This document shows positions 50,197-61,880 of a DNA stretch of 64,000 nucleotides, one piece after another. Positions within the stretch are counted from its first letter, which is position 1; each line of letters opens with the position of its first letter. Location: assembly GCA_033961575.1 (NCBI GenBank), contig CM066737.1:53730771-53794770 (forward strand). The letters run 5' to 3'. The DNA is from Aselliscus stoliczkanus. Taxonomy: Eukaryota > Chordata > Mammalia > Chiroptera > Hipposideridae. The notes under the pieces are model-generated. The model searched no databases and had not been told where the DNA came from. It saw only the letters and a list, made by a program, of their open reading frames with translations. Made by a program: the position numbers and the translations under genes.

Positions 50197-51071
50197 TTTG
50201 TATCTTCTTTAATTTCTCTCTTTAATCTCATAATTTTCTGAGTACAGGTCTTTTTTTTCCTTGGATAAATTTATTCATATTTTATTTTCTATGCAATTTT
50301 AAAGGGGATTGTTTTCTTACTTTCTCTTTCTGATAGTTTATTATTGGTATATAAAAATGCCTGATTTCTGAATATTAATTTTGTATACTGCTACTTTGTT
50401 AAATTCATTTATAAGTTCTAATAGTTTTTTGGTGGTACCTTTAGGGTTATCTCTATATAGTACCACGTCATCTGCAAATAATGACAATTTTACTTCTTCC
50501 TTTCCCATTTGGATGCCTTTTATTTATTTTTCTTGTCTGATATTTATTTTCTTGTCTAGCTGTGGCTAGAGCTTCGTTAACCATGTTGAATAAAACCATG
50601 GCATCCTGATCTTAAGGGGAATGCTTTGAGCTTTTCCCCATGAGTACGATATTAGCTATGGGTTTGTCATATATAGCCTTTATTATGTTAAGATATGTTT
50701 CCTCTATTCCCATATGCTGGGAGTTTTTATCATAAATGGATGCTGCGTTTTGTCAAACACTTTTTCTGTATCTATTGATACTACCATATGATTTTTACTT
50801 TTCATTTTGTTTATGTGGTGTATAACATTAATTCCTTTGCAGGTAGTGAACCAACCTTGCATACCAGGAATGAATCCCACTTGATAGTGGTATATGATCT
50901 TTTTAATGTATTGCTGAATTCAGTTTGCTAACATTCGGTTGAAGATATGTGCATTTATGCTCATTACAGGTATCAGCTAATAGCTTTCTTTTTTTGTAAT
51001 GCCTTTCTCTGGTTTTGGAATCAGGATAACAGTGGCCTTGTAAAATGAACTTGGGAGCCTTCCCTCCTCCT

Positions 51072-51073
<2 letters not shown>

Positions 51074-51109
<36 letters not shown>

Positions 51110-51955
51110 TATTTTATTTTTAATTAGTTTCAGGTGTACAACACAGTGCAATAGTTATACATTTTACCCCTCAAAGTGACAACCCCCCCACCCCAATAGT
51201 TTCAGGTGTACAACACAGTGCAATAGTTATACATTTTACCCCCCAAAGTGACAAACCCCCACCCCCAATACACCCCCCACACCCCCCCATATCATACATA
51301 TCTATTACTCTTCCTCTGACTCTCTTCCACAGTATAATCCACATCCCGTGACTATCTATATATATTCAATTACAGTAGGTATACCACCTCCACTTTAGTA
51401 ATACAGTGCAGTGATCAAACCTCTACTCCATCCATGAAATGGTCTCCCTAACAAGACCTATGATCATCTGACATTCCACAGAATATTTACAACATTATTA
51501 ATTATATTCCCCAAACTGTTTTTCCTATCCCAGTAGCAATATTGTAGTTGCCTATTTTTGCTGTCTAATCCCTTCCCCTTCTCCCTCATCCCCATTCCTC
51601 TCCAAATTAGCAACCCTGATTTTTCCTCTATATCTATGAGACAGTTTCTGTTTACTTTGCTCATTCATACAGTTTTTCATATTCCACATATAAGTGAGAT
51701 CATATGGTATTTGTCCTTCTCTGACTGACTTACTTCACTCAACATTATAGTCTCTAGGTCCATCCATATCATTGCAAATGGCACGATTTCATTCTTCTTT
51801 ATAGCGGAGTAATACTCCATTGTATAAATATACCACAGTTTCTTAATCCAGTCATCTACTGACGGGCATTTTGGTTGTTTCCAAGTCTTAGCTATTGTAA
51901 ATTGTGCTGCTATGAACATCGGGGTGCATAACTTTTTTTGAATAAGTGTCTTGGT
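51074..51955 (-). mobile_element. 5'-truncated L1 inserted in the large L1
   Basis: A 31-nt poly-T (antisense tail) at 51,074-51,104, a 3' UTR with a 72-bp tandem duplication, and an ORF2 C terminus at 51,919-51,677 that includes [16 protein letters not shown], a well-known L1 ORF2 end. The surrounding L1 is duplicated as 'cctcctggtttt' (51,065) / 'cctcctgggtttt' (51,959). Confidence 0.88.
51126..51269 (-). repeat. 72-bp tandem duplication in L1 3' UTR
   Basis: Two adjacent copies starting 'agtttcaggtgtacaacac' at 51,126 and 51,198. They differ only slightly in the C-rich end. Confidence 0.92.
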
Positions 51956-53516
51956 TTCCTCCTGGGTTTTTTGGAATAGTTTGAGAAGAATAGGTGTTAA
52001 TTCTTTTTTGAATGTTTGGTAAAATTTACCTGTGAAGCCATCAGGTCCAGGACTTTTTTTTTGTTGGTAGCTTGTTGATTACTGATTCAGTTTCGTTGGC
52101 AGTAATCAGTTTGTTAAGATTTTCTGTTTCTATGTGATTCAGCCTTGGAAGGTTGTATGCTTCTAGGAATTTATCCATTTCTTTCAGATTATCCAATTTG
52201 TTGGCGTATAGTTGCTCATAGTATTTTCTTAATTTTTTTTTTGTATTTCTTAGTGTCAGTTGTCACTTCTCTTACATTTCTGATTTTATTTATTTGGGTC
52301 CTCTCTTTTTCTTGATGAGTCTGGTTAAAAGATGTTACATTTTGTTTATCTTTTCAAAAAACCAGCCCTGGTTTTCATTGATCTTTTGTACTCTTTTTTA
52401 AATCTCTATTTCATTTATTTCCACTCTGACGTTTATTATTTCCATAGTGGTACTCACTTTGGGCTTTGTTTATTGTTCTTTTTCCAGTTCCCTTAGGTGT
52501 AAAGATAGGCTGTTAATTTGAGATTTTTCTTGTTTCCTTAGGCAGGCCTGCATTGCTATGAATTTCCCTCTTAGAAATGCTTTTGCTGTGTCCCATAAAT
52601 TTTGGGTCATTACGTTTTCATTTTTATTTGTCTCAAGGTATCTTTTGATTTCTTCCATGATCTCATTGTTGTCATATTCACTATTTAGTAGCATGTTATT
52701 TAGTCTTCATGTGTTTGTGTGTTTTTCAGTTTTTTTCTTGTAATTTATTTCTAGTTTCATACCATTGTGGTCAAAGAAGACACCTGATATGATTTCAATA
52801 TTCTTAAATTTATTGAGACTTCTTTGTTGCCTAACATGTGGTCCATCTAGGAAAATGTTCCATGTGCACTTGAAAAGAATGTATATTCTGCTATTCTGGG
52901 GTGAAATGCTCTAAAAATATCCAAAAGATCCATCTAGACTAGTGTGTCATTTAAGGTCATTGTTTCCGTGTGGATTTTCTGTCTGGAAATCTGTCCACTG
53001 GTGTCAGTGGGGTGTTAAAGTACCCTACTATGATTGTGTTATGCTTGATCTCTGTCTTTATGTTGGTCAATATTTGCTTTATATATTTGGGTAACCCTAT
53101 GTTAGGTGGATAAATATTTACTAGGGTCATGTCCTCTTGTTGGATTGGTCCCTTTATTATTATGTAATGTCTATCTTTGTCTTTTATTACAGTCTTCATT
53201 TAAAAATATATTTTGTCTGATATAAGTATTGCTACCCCAGATTTTTTCTCATTTCCATTTGAATCAGATATCTATTTCCATTCCTTTACTTTCAGTCTCT
53301 CTGTGTCTTTTGCTATGATGTGGGTCTCTTGTAGATAGCATATTTATGGGTCTTGTTATCTTATCCACTCACCTACCCTATGTCTTTTGATTGGAATATT
53401 TAATCCATTTGCATTTAAAGTAATTATTGATAGGTACGTAGTTATTGCCATTTTATTATTCATATTTTTGATCTTCTTTTGTTTATTTTCTTCTTTCTTC
53501 TGCTTAAAGAAGCCCA

Positions 53517-53683
53517 TTTGGGATCAAATAAATGGTGATGGAAAAAGAACTGACTCTGGGTGGTGAATACACAATGTGCTATATAGATGATGTATTACAG
53601 AACTGTAAACCTTAAATCTATGTAACTTTGCTACCATTGTCACCCCAATAAACTTTAATTAAAAAACAAAACAAAACGAAACA
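53517..53683 (+). mobile_element. Short 5'-truncated L1 tail
   Basis: Sense L1 3' end: 'gaactgactctgggtggtga', 'gatgatgtattacagaactg', 'tgtcaccccaataaacttt', then an A-rich tail. The duplication aagaagccc (53,507 and 53,690) flanks it. It lies in the opposite orientation to the host L1. Confidence 0.85.
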
Positions 53684-53699
53684 AAAAACCAAGAAGCCC

Positions 53700-54779
53700 T
53701 TTTAACATTTATTGTAATACTGACTTGGTGGTAATGAATTCCTTTAGCTTTTTATTGTCTGGGAATCTCTTTATCTCTCCTTCAATTTTAAATGATAGCC
53801 TTGCTGGGCAGAGCAGTCTTGGTTGTGGTCCCTTGTTTTTCATCACTTTGAATATTTCCTGCCACTCTCTTCTGGCCATCAAAGTTTCTGTTCAGAAATC
53901 AGCTGATGGTCTGATGGGAGCTTCCTTGTAAGTAACTAGACGTCTTTCTCTTAGTGCTTTTAGGACTTCCTCTTTGTTTTTAACCTTTGCCATTTTAATT
54001 TTGATATATCTTGGTGTGGGCCTGTTTGGGTTCATCTTGTTTGGAACTCTGCACTTCCTGGGCTTGTATTTCTATTTACTTTGCCAGGTTGGGGAAGTTT
54101 TCAGTCATTTCTTCAAATAGGTTCTTGATCCTTTGCTCTTCTTCTTCTTCTGGTACTCCTATGATATGATTATTGTGATGTCTGATGTTGTCCCATAGAT
54201 CCCTTAAACTATTTTCATTTTTAAAATTAGTTTTCCTTTTTGTTGTTTCAATTGGGTGTATTCTGCTACGTTGTCTTCTGAGTTGCTGATTAGATCCTCT
54301 GCTTCATTTAATCTGCTATTGAGTCCTTCTAATGTATTCTTCATTTCAGTTATTATAGTCTTTATTTCTGAGTGGGTTTTTTTTATGGTTTCTATGTCCT
54401 CCTTTATACTTGATATTTCTTTTTTGAAATTCTCACTAAATTCCTTAAGCATCCTTATAATCAGTGTTTTAATCTCTGTCACTGGTAGGTTGGCTGCCCC
54501 CATTTCATTTAGTTCTATTTCTGGAGGTTTTTCTTGTTCCTTTACTTGGGACATGTTTCTTTGTTTCCTTATTCTGGCTGCCTCTCTGTGTTTGCTTCTA
54601 TGTTTAAGTAGATCTCCTATGTCTCTCAGTCTTTGCTGGGTGGCCTTATGTAGTACGTGTCCTGTGTGGTCCAATGGTGCAGTCTCACTGATTTCCTGTG
54701 CATGTGTTCTAGGAGTGTCCCTTGTGTGTGTTGTGCGTGTTCTCCTGTTGTAGTTGAGCCTTGACTGCTTTTGGCACAT
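53700..54779 (-). pseudogene. L1 ORF1p remnant
   Basis: The minus-strand frame 54,779-54,204 encodes an L1 ORF1-like N terminus. MSQVKEQEKPPEIELNEMG and a long Glu/Lys coiled coil (FKKEISSIKEDIETIKK region) are recognisable. The C-terminal RNA-binding part continues degraded to about 53,700. The usual ORF1 start is probably the internal MSQVKEQ methionine. Confidence 0.85.
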
Positions 54780-56728
54780 CAGTGGACAGGACTGACTCCC
54801 AAACTGACTGACTGTGAGGACTGCCTACATCCACAGTGTATGAGCTATTGTATGGAGGCTGACCCCTCAGAGGAGGATTCCCCTACAACAGGCTCTTGTG
54901 CCTGTTTAGAGCCTGCCTTGGGTGTGCTGCTTGTGGGGATAACCAGGTAGTGCTCTGGTGTAGTCTGAAGCTGGCCTCTGGGTGTGTTGTTTCTGGTGTC
55001 TCTTGGGAGGTCCTCCCATCCAGGCCAATTTCAGCCTTGTATATTACTGGTCTGCTGCTACTTGGTAGGGCCCTCAAAGCTATATGTGGTTGGCTGCTGC
55101 CTCTGCTGGACCTGGAGGGATGTGGGGGTGTCCTTGCTGTAACCTGAGGCTGGCTGCCACCAGTTATGGGTGTGAGGCTGCTTAGTAAAATGTCCAGGGC
55201 CCCCTAGGCCTATTGCCACCAGCTGGCTACCCATAAGGCCCACCTGTTGAAGGAGCCTCCTTAGGTTTGTAGGCTAGGATGGTTGAACCAGTGTTGAGAA
55301 TGCCCCAGGCAATGCAGCACTAGCTGGGCAGGGCGGAGTTCAAGTGAGTCATGAGACATGGTCCGTGGTTTTACAACCTTAATGCAGATTTAGTTCTTAC
55401 ACCAGTGCCCAGCCTGTGACCATTTCGTCCTTAGAGCACACTGTATCCAGCCATCACTTGCTTCAGGCTTGCAAATTCCTGACAGCTGCACAAGAGTGAC
55501 TGCCGTACAGGTTTTGGGCCTCTGTCCACCACCAAAATCTCCTGGGGCCATCACAGACTGTCCATTGCTATAAAAGACCTCCTTCAATTGTGGCATGGGG
55601 CCAGGCACACAGAGTGTCCCTGGCAATGTAGTTCTAGGTAGGCAGGGTGGGGTTCCATGGAGCTAAGGGTAGTGGTCCGTGGTTTCTACAAAGTCAATGC
55701 AGTCTCTGCTCCCGCACCAGTCCTGCACCTGTGATCACCGCATAAAAATGCCCCAGAACACCACAGCTAGTCATCATCCATCTCAGGCCTGTGGATTCCC
55801 AAGAGCTGTCTCAGAGACACTGTGGTGCAGGTCTTGGTTTACTGCCAACAAGCAAACATTTCCAGGGCTGCTTGATGTGGTCTGCCAGCTGCAAAAAGGC
55901 TTCTACACCCTTTGGGGAGGGGCCAGCAGCCCAGCAGACAAGAGTGCCCTGGGTCACATAACAGCAGTTGTGTGTGTGGGGGGGCAGGAGCATGGTGGGG
56001 ACCCAGCTCATCACCAAGGTAGTACACACGTGTGGATTCTGCCAGACCAATGTGGTCCCAGACTTGGCCCTTTGAGGGAGGGCTTAACCCTGAAAAAATG
56101 GCGTCCTCCTTGTAGGCCATGTGTGTGTCAGGCTCCACACAGGGATAACAATGGCTCCTGTCACTCCAGCTCCTATGCTGAAGCCACACAACTCAGTTCT
56201 TCCCTGCATGCCCCTACGCCTCTTGAGCTGCTGTCCCTCCAACAGAGACCAGGTGAATGCCACAAGCGAGTGGGTCCATGTGCCGGCTCTACAGGAGGAT
56301 TGTCTGGGTTTCCAGCTGCTCTTCTCCCCATCAGGAAGGGCAGACAAAGTCCTTGCTGATTTTCACTATCAGATGCCATGGGAACTCCTCTCCTAGGCAC
56401 AGGACCCCCGGACTGGGGAGGCCGGCATGGGGCTGGGACCCCTTCATCTTCAGGGGGAATCTTTGCCACCAAGGTGTCCCTCCAGGTGTTCAACCACTAT
56501 TTGTGGGCTTGGGGTCAGCACGCTTCATGTCTTCCCCCTTCCTACCAGTCTCGATGTGGGCTCCTGTTTATATCCTTAGTTATAGGGGTTGTGTTCAGCT
56601 ATTCTTCAGATGATTCTTGTGGTTAAATGTTCTATAATTTATTTGTAATTTTGGTGTGATCCTGGGATGCAGTAGGCATATTATTTACCTAATCTGCCAT
56701 CTTGGACCTGTCTTGCAAACTCCCTTGT

Positions 56729-56800
<72 letters not shown>
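56729..56800. repeat. (TTTC)n microsatellite
   Basis: About 18 TTTC units. On the minus strand this is (GAAA)n, the expanded tail of the L1 fragment at 56,801. Confidence 0.95.
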
Positions 56801-57179
56801 AGTTTTTTAAATTAAATGTATTGGGGTGATAATATTTAGTAAAACTACATAGGTTTCAAGTGTACATTTCTATAATACATCATCTTTACATCACATTGTG
56901 TGCTCACCACCCACAGTCAGTTCTCCTTCTATCACCATATATTTGGTCCCGTTTACCCTCTTGTACCAACCCCCTCCCTGCTTACCCTCTGGTAAGCACT
57001 AAACTGTTGTTTGTGTCTATGAGTTTTTGTTTGTTTGTTTGTTTGTCTTGTTCCTTTGTTGATTTCAGTTTTATATACCACATATGAGTGAAGTCATACG
57101 GTTCTCGACTTCTTCTGTGAAACTTATTTTGCTTAGCTACTATGGAATACTACTCTGCCATAAGAAAATATTAAATACT
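56736..57179 (-). mobile_element. 5'-truncated L1 3' end with (GAAA)n tail
   Basis: Antisense L1 3' UTR: 'tattggggtgataatattta', 'gtgctcaccacccacagtc' and 'actatggaatactactctgc'. It is bounded by actcccttgttctttc (56,719) and actcccttgtactttc (57,177), i.e. it landed in the target duplication of the large L1. Confidence 0.85.
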
Positions 57180-57269
57180 CCCTTGTACTTTCTAATTTCT
57201 AAATTTTCTGTATTGAGTATGAAGTGTTTCTGTAATTTAGAGAAAAGCTATTTAAAAAACATATGTATT

Positions 57270-57686
57270 GTGCCAGCTGAGTAGCACATTCGTTAAGAGC
57301 TGGTTTTGGGATGTCAGTGGCCCTGGTTTGGATCCCACATATGAGGGCCAGTGACACTGACATCTACAGCTAACAAGAGCTCCACCTGGAGCTGGGTTGT
57401 GCGAGCCCCGGCGACGGTGTAGGCTACAGCCCCTGCTGCAGTGGGCTGCCATAGGCTACAGTGAGTGGCCGGCAGCCAGCGTGAGTGGCTGGCAGGCAGC
57501 GTTAGCTGCCAATAGCCGCGGTGAGCGACATCTAGAGGCCAGCGACCGATCTGCCTCATCCAGGAAGAGCGCAATGACTATACCAACATGGGCCAGTGAA
57601 GCAACATCCTCCGCAACTAGACTGAGGAACAAAAAGACAGCAACTTGTCTGTTCCCCTCCCCCAATTCCCCAATAAAATCTTAAAA
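57270..57686 (+). mobile_element. Long tRNA-derived SINE with target-site duplication
   Basis: Plus-strand head 'gtgccagctgagtagcaca' to tail 'ttccccaataaaatctt' plus A run. The duplication aaaaaacatatgtatt lies on both sides (57,254 and 57,687). It is only about 280 bp from RNF128 exon 2. Confidence 0.93.
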
Positions 57687-57968
57687 AAAAAACATATGTA
57701 TTTATATCCATAAATAATTAAATGCCAGCTGTGCTCCACAATGAGGTTTCAGATGAGTTAATTAGGTAGTATTAAGGCCATAGACAATTTACAGAAAACA
57801 AAAGATTTAAGTGGCTATAAGCTGATACACTTTTAAAAATTACCAGGTTTTGTAAAACATATGCATGGATTATTGTCTATCAAGTGAAATATATTAAAAT
57901 GCATGACATCAAAACTAAAGTTAATACAATAAATTATTTTTAAATTGGAAGAAAGGACCTTCACATAC

Positions 57969-58216
57969 CTGCTTTCTGGTTTGAGCTCTTGCGTTCCGTA
58001 ATCTTCGAGCAGAATAAAAAATAAAATAGCCCACGGTTGCTGCCGTAATAATAAAAAAGGACACAGAAACGAGGAAAATTGAATAGTGATTCACCCAAGG
58101 GCCATGTTTTTTCCCTACTTCGATGACCATTGTTACTTGTATGCCTCTTTGAATTGATTGTAGAATTTTTGTGCCTTTCAGATTGCCAATCATGATTGCA
58201 ACAATGTCTCCTGCAC
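57969..58216 (-). CDS. RNF128: RNF128 exon 2 (end of PA region, transmembrane segment)
   Basis: RNF128 (GRAIL) is a single-pass endosomal/ER membrane E3 ubiquitin ligase, best known for limiting T-cell activation. This 248-nt exon completes a Gly codon from exon 1 and encodes 82 residues. It starts AGDIVAIMIGNLKGTKIL, continues to KKHGPWVNHYS, then a ~23-residue hydrophobic helix (FLVSVSFFIITAATVGYFIF) and a basic stop-transfer RRLRNARAQTRKQ. The acceptor CTCTTACAG (58,217) and donor CAG|GTATGT (57,968) are canonical. The first part belongs to the protease-associated (PA) domain, which captures luminal regions of substrates. No defect is seen. Exon 1, with the signal peptide, is outside the window. 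Confidence 0.97.
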
Positions 58217-58956
58217 CTGTAAGAGAAAAGGAATTTAGTTTTTAATTTGGTAAAGCATTTTTAGTATACAAATACAAGTGCTAAAGTAATTTTATATGAT
58301 TCCCAATGAGACAAAGGAAGGATACTCATTTATTTAATTAACATTTATCGGGCACCTAACATGCATATATAAATTATAGGGGACATAAACATGCCAAGAC
58401 TTAGTTACTAACCTTAAGGAACTCATAGTTTAGTAAGGAAGCTGTGATATATTATACATACCCCCACTCTCCTCAGGTTAACCACCAATAATTCAATAGT
58501 TGAGTCTGGGGCCTAATTTGCCTCTTATATGAAGGCTTTCTGTAAGACAAATAGTCCCTGGATGGTAAAAAACAGGGCTTACATCCTATGGAATCTGAGA
58601 TTTGGGAAGGAAAGAAATATTTTAACTATACATTTCCCAATTTATAAGGTAGGACAGATTATCTCAGGAGCTCACTAGTAAAATGTGTAAGGATTTATAT
58701 ATGAAGATTGGTAATTTGAGAAAAATAATGTTTACAAGCCCAAATGTAATATATATGCCATTTTTCTATATCGTCAAAAGCAATATAAAATTTGTCTAAG
58801 GTACTCTAAGGTTTTGCATGGACCTAATCTAATCTGGTTAGCAATGAATATAAAATAAAATTGGTAGAAATGTATGTTACTATTCAACACCAACTAAAAT
58901 CAATTCTAAAATTAGGCTAAATTCATTACGTCATCTAGTGGTCTAAGTTCTAGTCA

Positions 58957-59656
58957 TGTTGACCCTGAAAGGGAAGGTACCTACTAAGAAGGGCTCTTGT
59001 TGGCTGATTGGGCTGAAATATAAAAATGGAACCTAGCAGTCATTGTTGAACACGGGCCTCTCATACAAGCCTTACTTGAGGGAGAAGCCTGCACTTAACT
59101 GCCTGCCTGCACTGTGTTCCTGCCATCTGAGCCAACCTTATAAAGGAGTTCCTGGGATCGTATTTCAACCAATATGACTGAGATTTTCCCCGTCCAATCG
59201 CAGCTGTACAGTTACAACCTTATTAACATCTTCACTAACCAATCAGGACAGTGCTTTTTGGACCAACCAAACTGAGGATCTGGAGACTTCATTTGCATGA
59301 GAGTGGAGCAATCAGCGGGGGGGGGGGGGGGACTGCTCTCTCTATAAGTAAGCTCCCCTGTTGCTCTTCAAGAGCACTTAAGACTGCATTTCCCTAACTG
59401 GAGCTATACCAGCTAAGATGTCTCACTGGAGAAGGGCTGAGTTGCAACACTGGAGCTGTTTCATGCCCAGGGCCATCACACAGCTATGCTTTTCTCCAGC
59501 TGAGCAGTATCATAGTTGAATTGTTCCAAAGCTGTGCTATATCACAATTGAGCTATTTGCCCTGAATAAAGTCTCCTCCCCCTTCACTGTATTTCAAATT
59601 GGGGATTCCTGTTGGCATTGATTGGCCTCAATGACCATTGACCATCGGAGTTAACA
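58957..59656 (+). mobile_element. Probable solo LTR of an endogenous retrovirus
   Basis: A ~700-bp block with TGTT...AACA ends, two CCAAT boxes (59,194 and 59,239), an ATTTGCAT octamer (59,291), TATAAGTA (59,343) and AATAAA (59,565). The spacing suits a class I (gammaretrovirus-like) U3-R-U5. No internal gag/pol/env was seen beside it, so it is a solo LTR if correct. Target duplication is unclear: ggtctaa is on both sides but not flush with the ends. Confidence 0.65.
59317..59331. repeat. G15 homopolymer
   Basis: Fifteen consecutive guanines just upstream of the LTR TATA box. The assembled length may be inaccurate. Confidence 0.85.
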
Positions 59657-61179
59657 GCCTAAAGGTCTAATCTCTATAACACTTCCCTAACTCCCTACTA
59701 ATCTTTCTCCTCCCTACTGCCCAACTATATAAATGCTGTGAAAAACACAAAGGACAAACATTATCTTGCCCAACATTGTGAGAATGTCAGATGACTCATG
59801 CCATTTCAATGCTTATCAAGGTTTATATTCCTTCTAGTTTATATGACCTGAGACCAATAGTCTTAAGCAAAAGAATAGAGTTCTTTGAATGTTAAGAGAT
59901 TACCAACCAGAGAAACCTCCCACTGATATTAGGGTAAGGTACTATCTTGGTTAATGATCAAATTCTAACCTGGAATAAACAAACAAACACACACACACAG
60001 GACACTAAAAAGACCTTCAGACTAGAATTTAAATACAAACGTACAATACTAAAATAGTATCCACACTTTCAATAATCAAATTAAGAGTACAAACCTTAAA
60101 TAGCAATGTACATAGCAGAATTATTATCCAGGCAATCCCTTAAATTTACTGCCACCAGTTGCCAATGTCTTCAAAATATCAAGATCCTCTCCTTACTTAA
60201 AGGTATATATTCAAAAAAATATATTCATAACATATTATTATAGGTCTTTAAAGTTCTAAAAGACACTATTTTTATTTATGATAGCCAGTTAGTTCAACGC
60301 TTTTATAACTTTACTGACTCATTTGCAATCACTCAATTGGTAGACATTGACAACTCATTCTCTTCTTGTTTACATGGGGGGGAAAAATCTCAAAAGCAAT
60401 GGGAATTGAAGGAGTCTGAAATGCCTGCTGTCGCAACTTTTTCCTCTATCAGTACATGACCCAAATATCCTTTATGGGTCTAGAGAATTGGTGATTTCAC
60501 AAGAGAGTGGCTCATTTTTCTATTTACTTGGGGCTTTAAATTTCTAGCTTTGGCACTAAAAGTGTAGACATTGTCTTTTCTCTACAAGCCATCTGTCAGG
60601 AAGATTTCTGGTTATAAAGCTTTGATTAACTATATAACCTAGCATTCCTTTTTGGTACTGTAACCTGTATAATCTTTGAAGGCATGGATAATTCTAAAAA
60701 TTAGGTTTGGGAATACATAATAATTTTAAAGATTTCTTTTTAATCACAGATGTATCCTTCTGAATGTTTTTGTGTAATAGAAATACATTTTCATTCTTTT
60801 AGGAGATGAGATGGGTGGCAGGAGTGAATGCTCAGGAACATACTGGCCACTGTGGTCAGATGGAGATTAAAAAACAAGGATAGTCAAGAAATAATTGTTG
60901 ATACATAAGAACAATGCTGTGCTTCAATCACCCCAATTCATATTCATACAAGCTATATATAGTCTAACTATCTATTGAATTAGATTTCTAATCACATAAA
61001 AGACCTATTTCTAAGCATTATTATATATGTCCTCTTTCCATGCCCCTGCAACTATTTAAATACTGTTCCCCCTCCACTGTTCCCAATCATAGTTAATGGC
61101 ATCACAACCATATGGTCATCTGGTTTAGGAACCTCAGAATCATGTTTGAATACTTACTGCTAATCTACTAAGTCATGTA

Positions 61180-61880
61180 GATGCTACTTCCTTGGCATCT
61201 CCTATTGTCAGATTCTTCTTTCCTTTCCTGCCGCTTATATAATATAGGCCATCATAATGTCCTTACATGAACTACTTCATTAACCTCCTAACTGGTTGCT
61301 GAATATCCAATTTTCTCCCTTCCCTTAAATTTTCACCAGAGTTTACCTTCTTGGTTGACTTTTGCCATCCCTTGGTTGGATGTTCCCTGCTCAGAAGTCT
61401 TTACTGACTCCTTATTACCTATTAAAGTCAGACTCCTTGGCCTAGTATTTAAAGCATTGTATGACCTGGTCCCAACTAACCTTTCAAGTTGGATGTATCT
61501 CTAGTACACCCCCATCTCATGAACACTCAGATCCAGCCACATGGGATTGACTATTGTCACTCACTTTTCATAACTCTCCTTTTCTTCCTTCTTTTCCCTC
61601 AGCCTAAAATGTCCTACAACTGCTCTGAAACTTCCGCCATTCTTCTCTGCCTATTTATTACTCAAATCCCAGCTCAAATGTTGCCTCTTATGTTAAATTT
61701 CCAAATTCCAAGTGAGAATGTAAATGCTCCCTCTTCGTTTTTTGTCACGTGGATGTAACTTCTTCTAGTACTTCATTTTGCTTTGCATTTCAATTGGCAT
61801 GCGTATTCCCTCTCTAACAACATTTTAAGGGCAGAGACCATCTTTTAATTAACTACAGTAATGCTTTCCTTTATCTGGTA
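61180..61880 (+). repeat. L2 LINE fragment
   Basis: A long L2 3' piece: 'cattgtatgacctggtccc', 'tctcatgaacactcagatcc', 'attactcaaatcccagctc', 'aatgttgcctcttatgtta' and 'taagggcagagaccatct'. The frame at 61,489-61,758 is an L2 relic, not a gene. Confidence 0.8.

Larger units (their letters stand above)
47900..53440 (-). pseudogene. L1 ORF2 remnant (endonuclease and reverse transcriptase)
   Basis: Minus-strand pieces in order: 53,199-52,957 (endonuclease, with FNTPLTPVDR), 52,694-52,470 (before the RT, LRGKFIA), 49,538-49,212 (after the [12 protein letters not shown], with [14 protein letters not shown]) and the C-terminal region near 48,600-47,950. It is broken by many stops and by five insertions. 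No uninterrupted reverse-transcriptase frame remains. Confidence 0.88.
47310..56721 (-). mobile_element. Nearly full-length LINE-1 with nested insertions
   Basis: Minus-strand L1. The 5' end lies near 56,716 (minus strand 'aggtccaagatggcagatta'), the 5' UTR spans about 56,716-54,780, ORF1 54,779-53,700, ORF2 about 53,440-47,900, and the 3' UTR 47,900-47,320 with an antisense A tail. The target duplication cccttgtactttct at 47,296 recurs at 56,722 (one mismatch) and 57,180. Nested in it are SINEs at 48,203, 48,850 and 49,608 and L1 fragments at 50,070, 51,074 and 53,517. It lies in the same orientation as RNF128. Confidence 0.9.
35966..57968 (-). other. RNF128: RNF128 intron 2 (22 kb)
   Basis: The donor is GTATGT at 57,968. 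It contains the SINE cluster at 36 kb, MIRs, a head-to-head mariner pair, several SINEs and the large nested L1 complex (47,310-57,180). 37,350-38,560, 39,010-40,020, 41,550-42,110, 42,300-43,650 and 45,270-47,290 have no gene. A 100-codon frame at 39,435 is unassigned, and 46,170-46,420 looks like an old dispersed repeat I cannot name. Confidence 0.85.

Noticed and set aside
54256..54753. 165-codon plus-strand frame rich in Ser/Leu/Ile
   Set aside because: It is the antisense of the L1 ORF1 coiled coil at 54,204-54,779.
55679..56493. 226- and 118-codon plus-strand frames and minus-strand partners
   Set aside because: They lie in the GC-richer 5' UTR of the large L1. They have no recognisable domain and no relation to RNF128.
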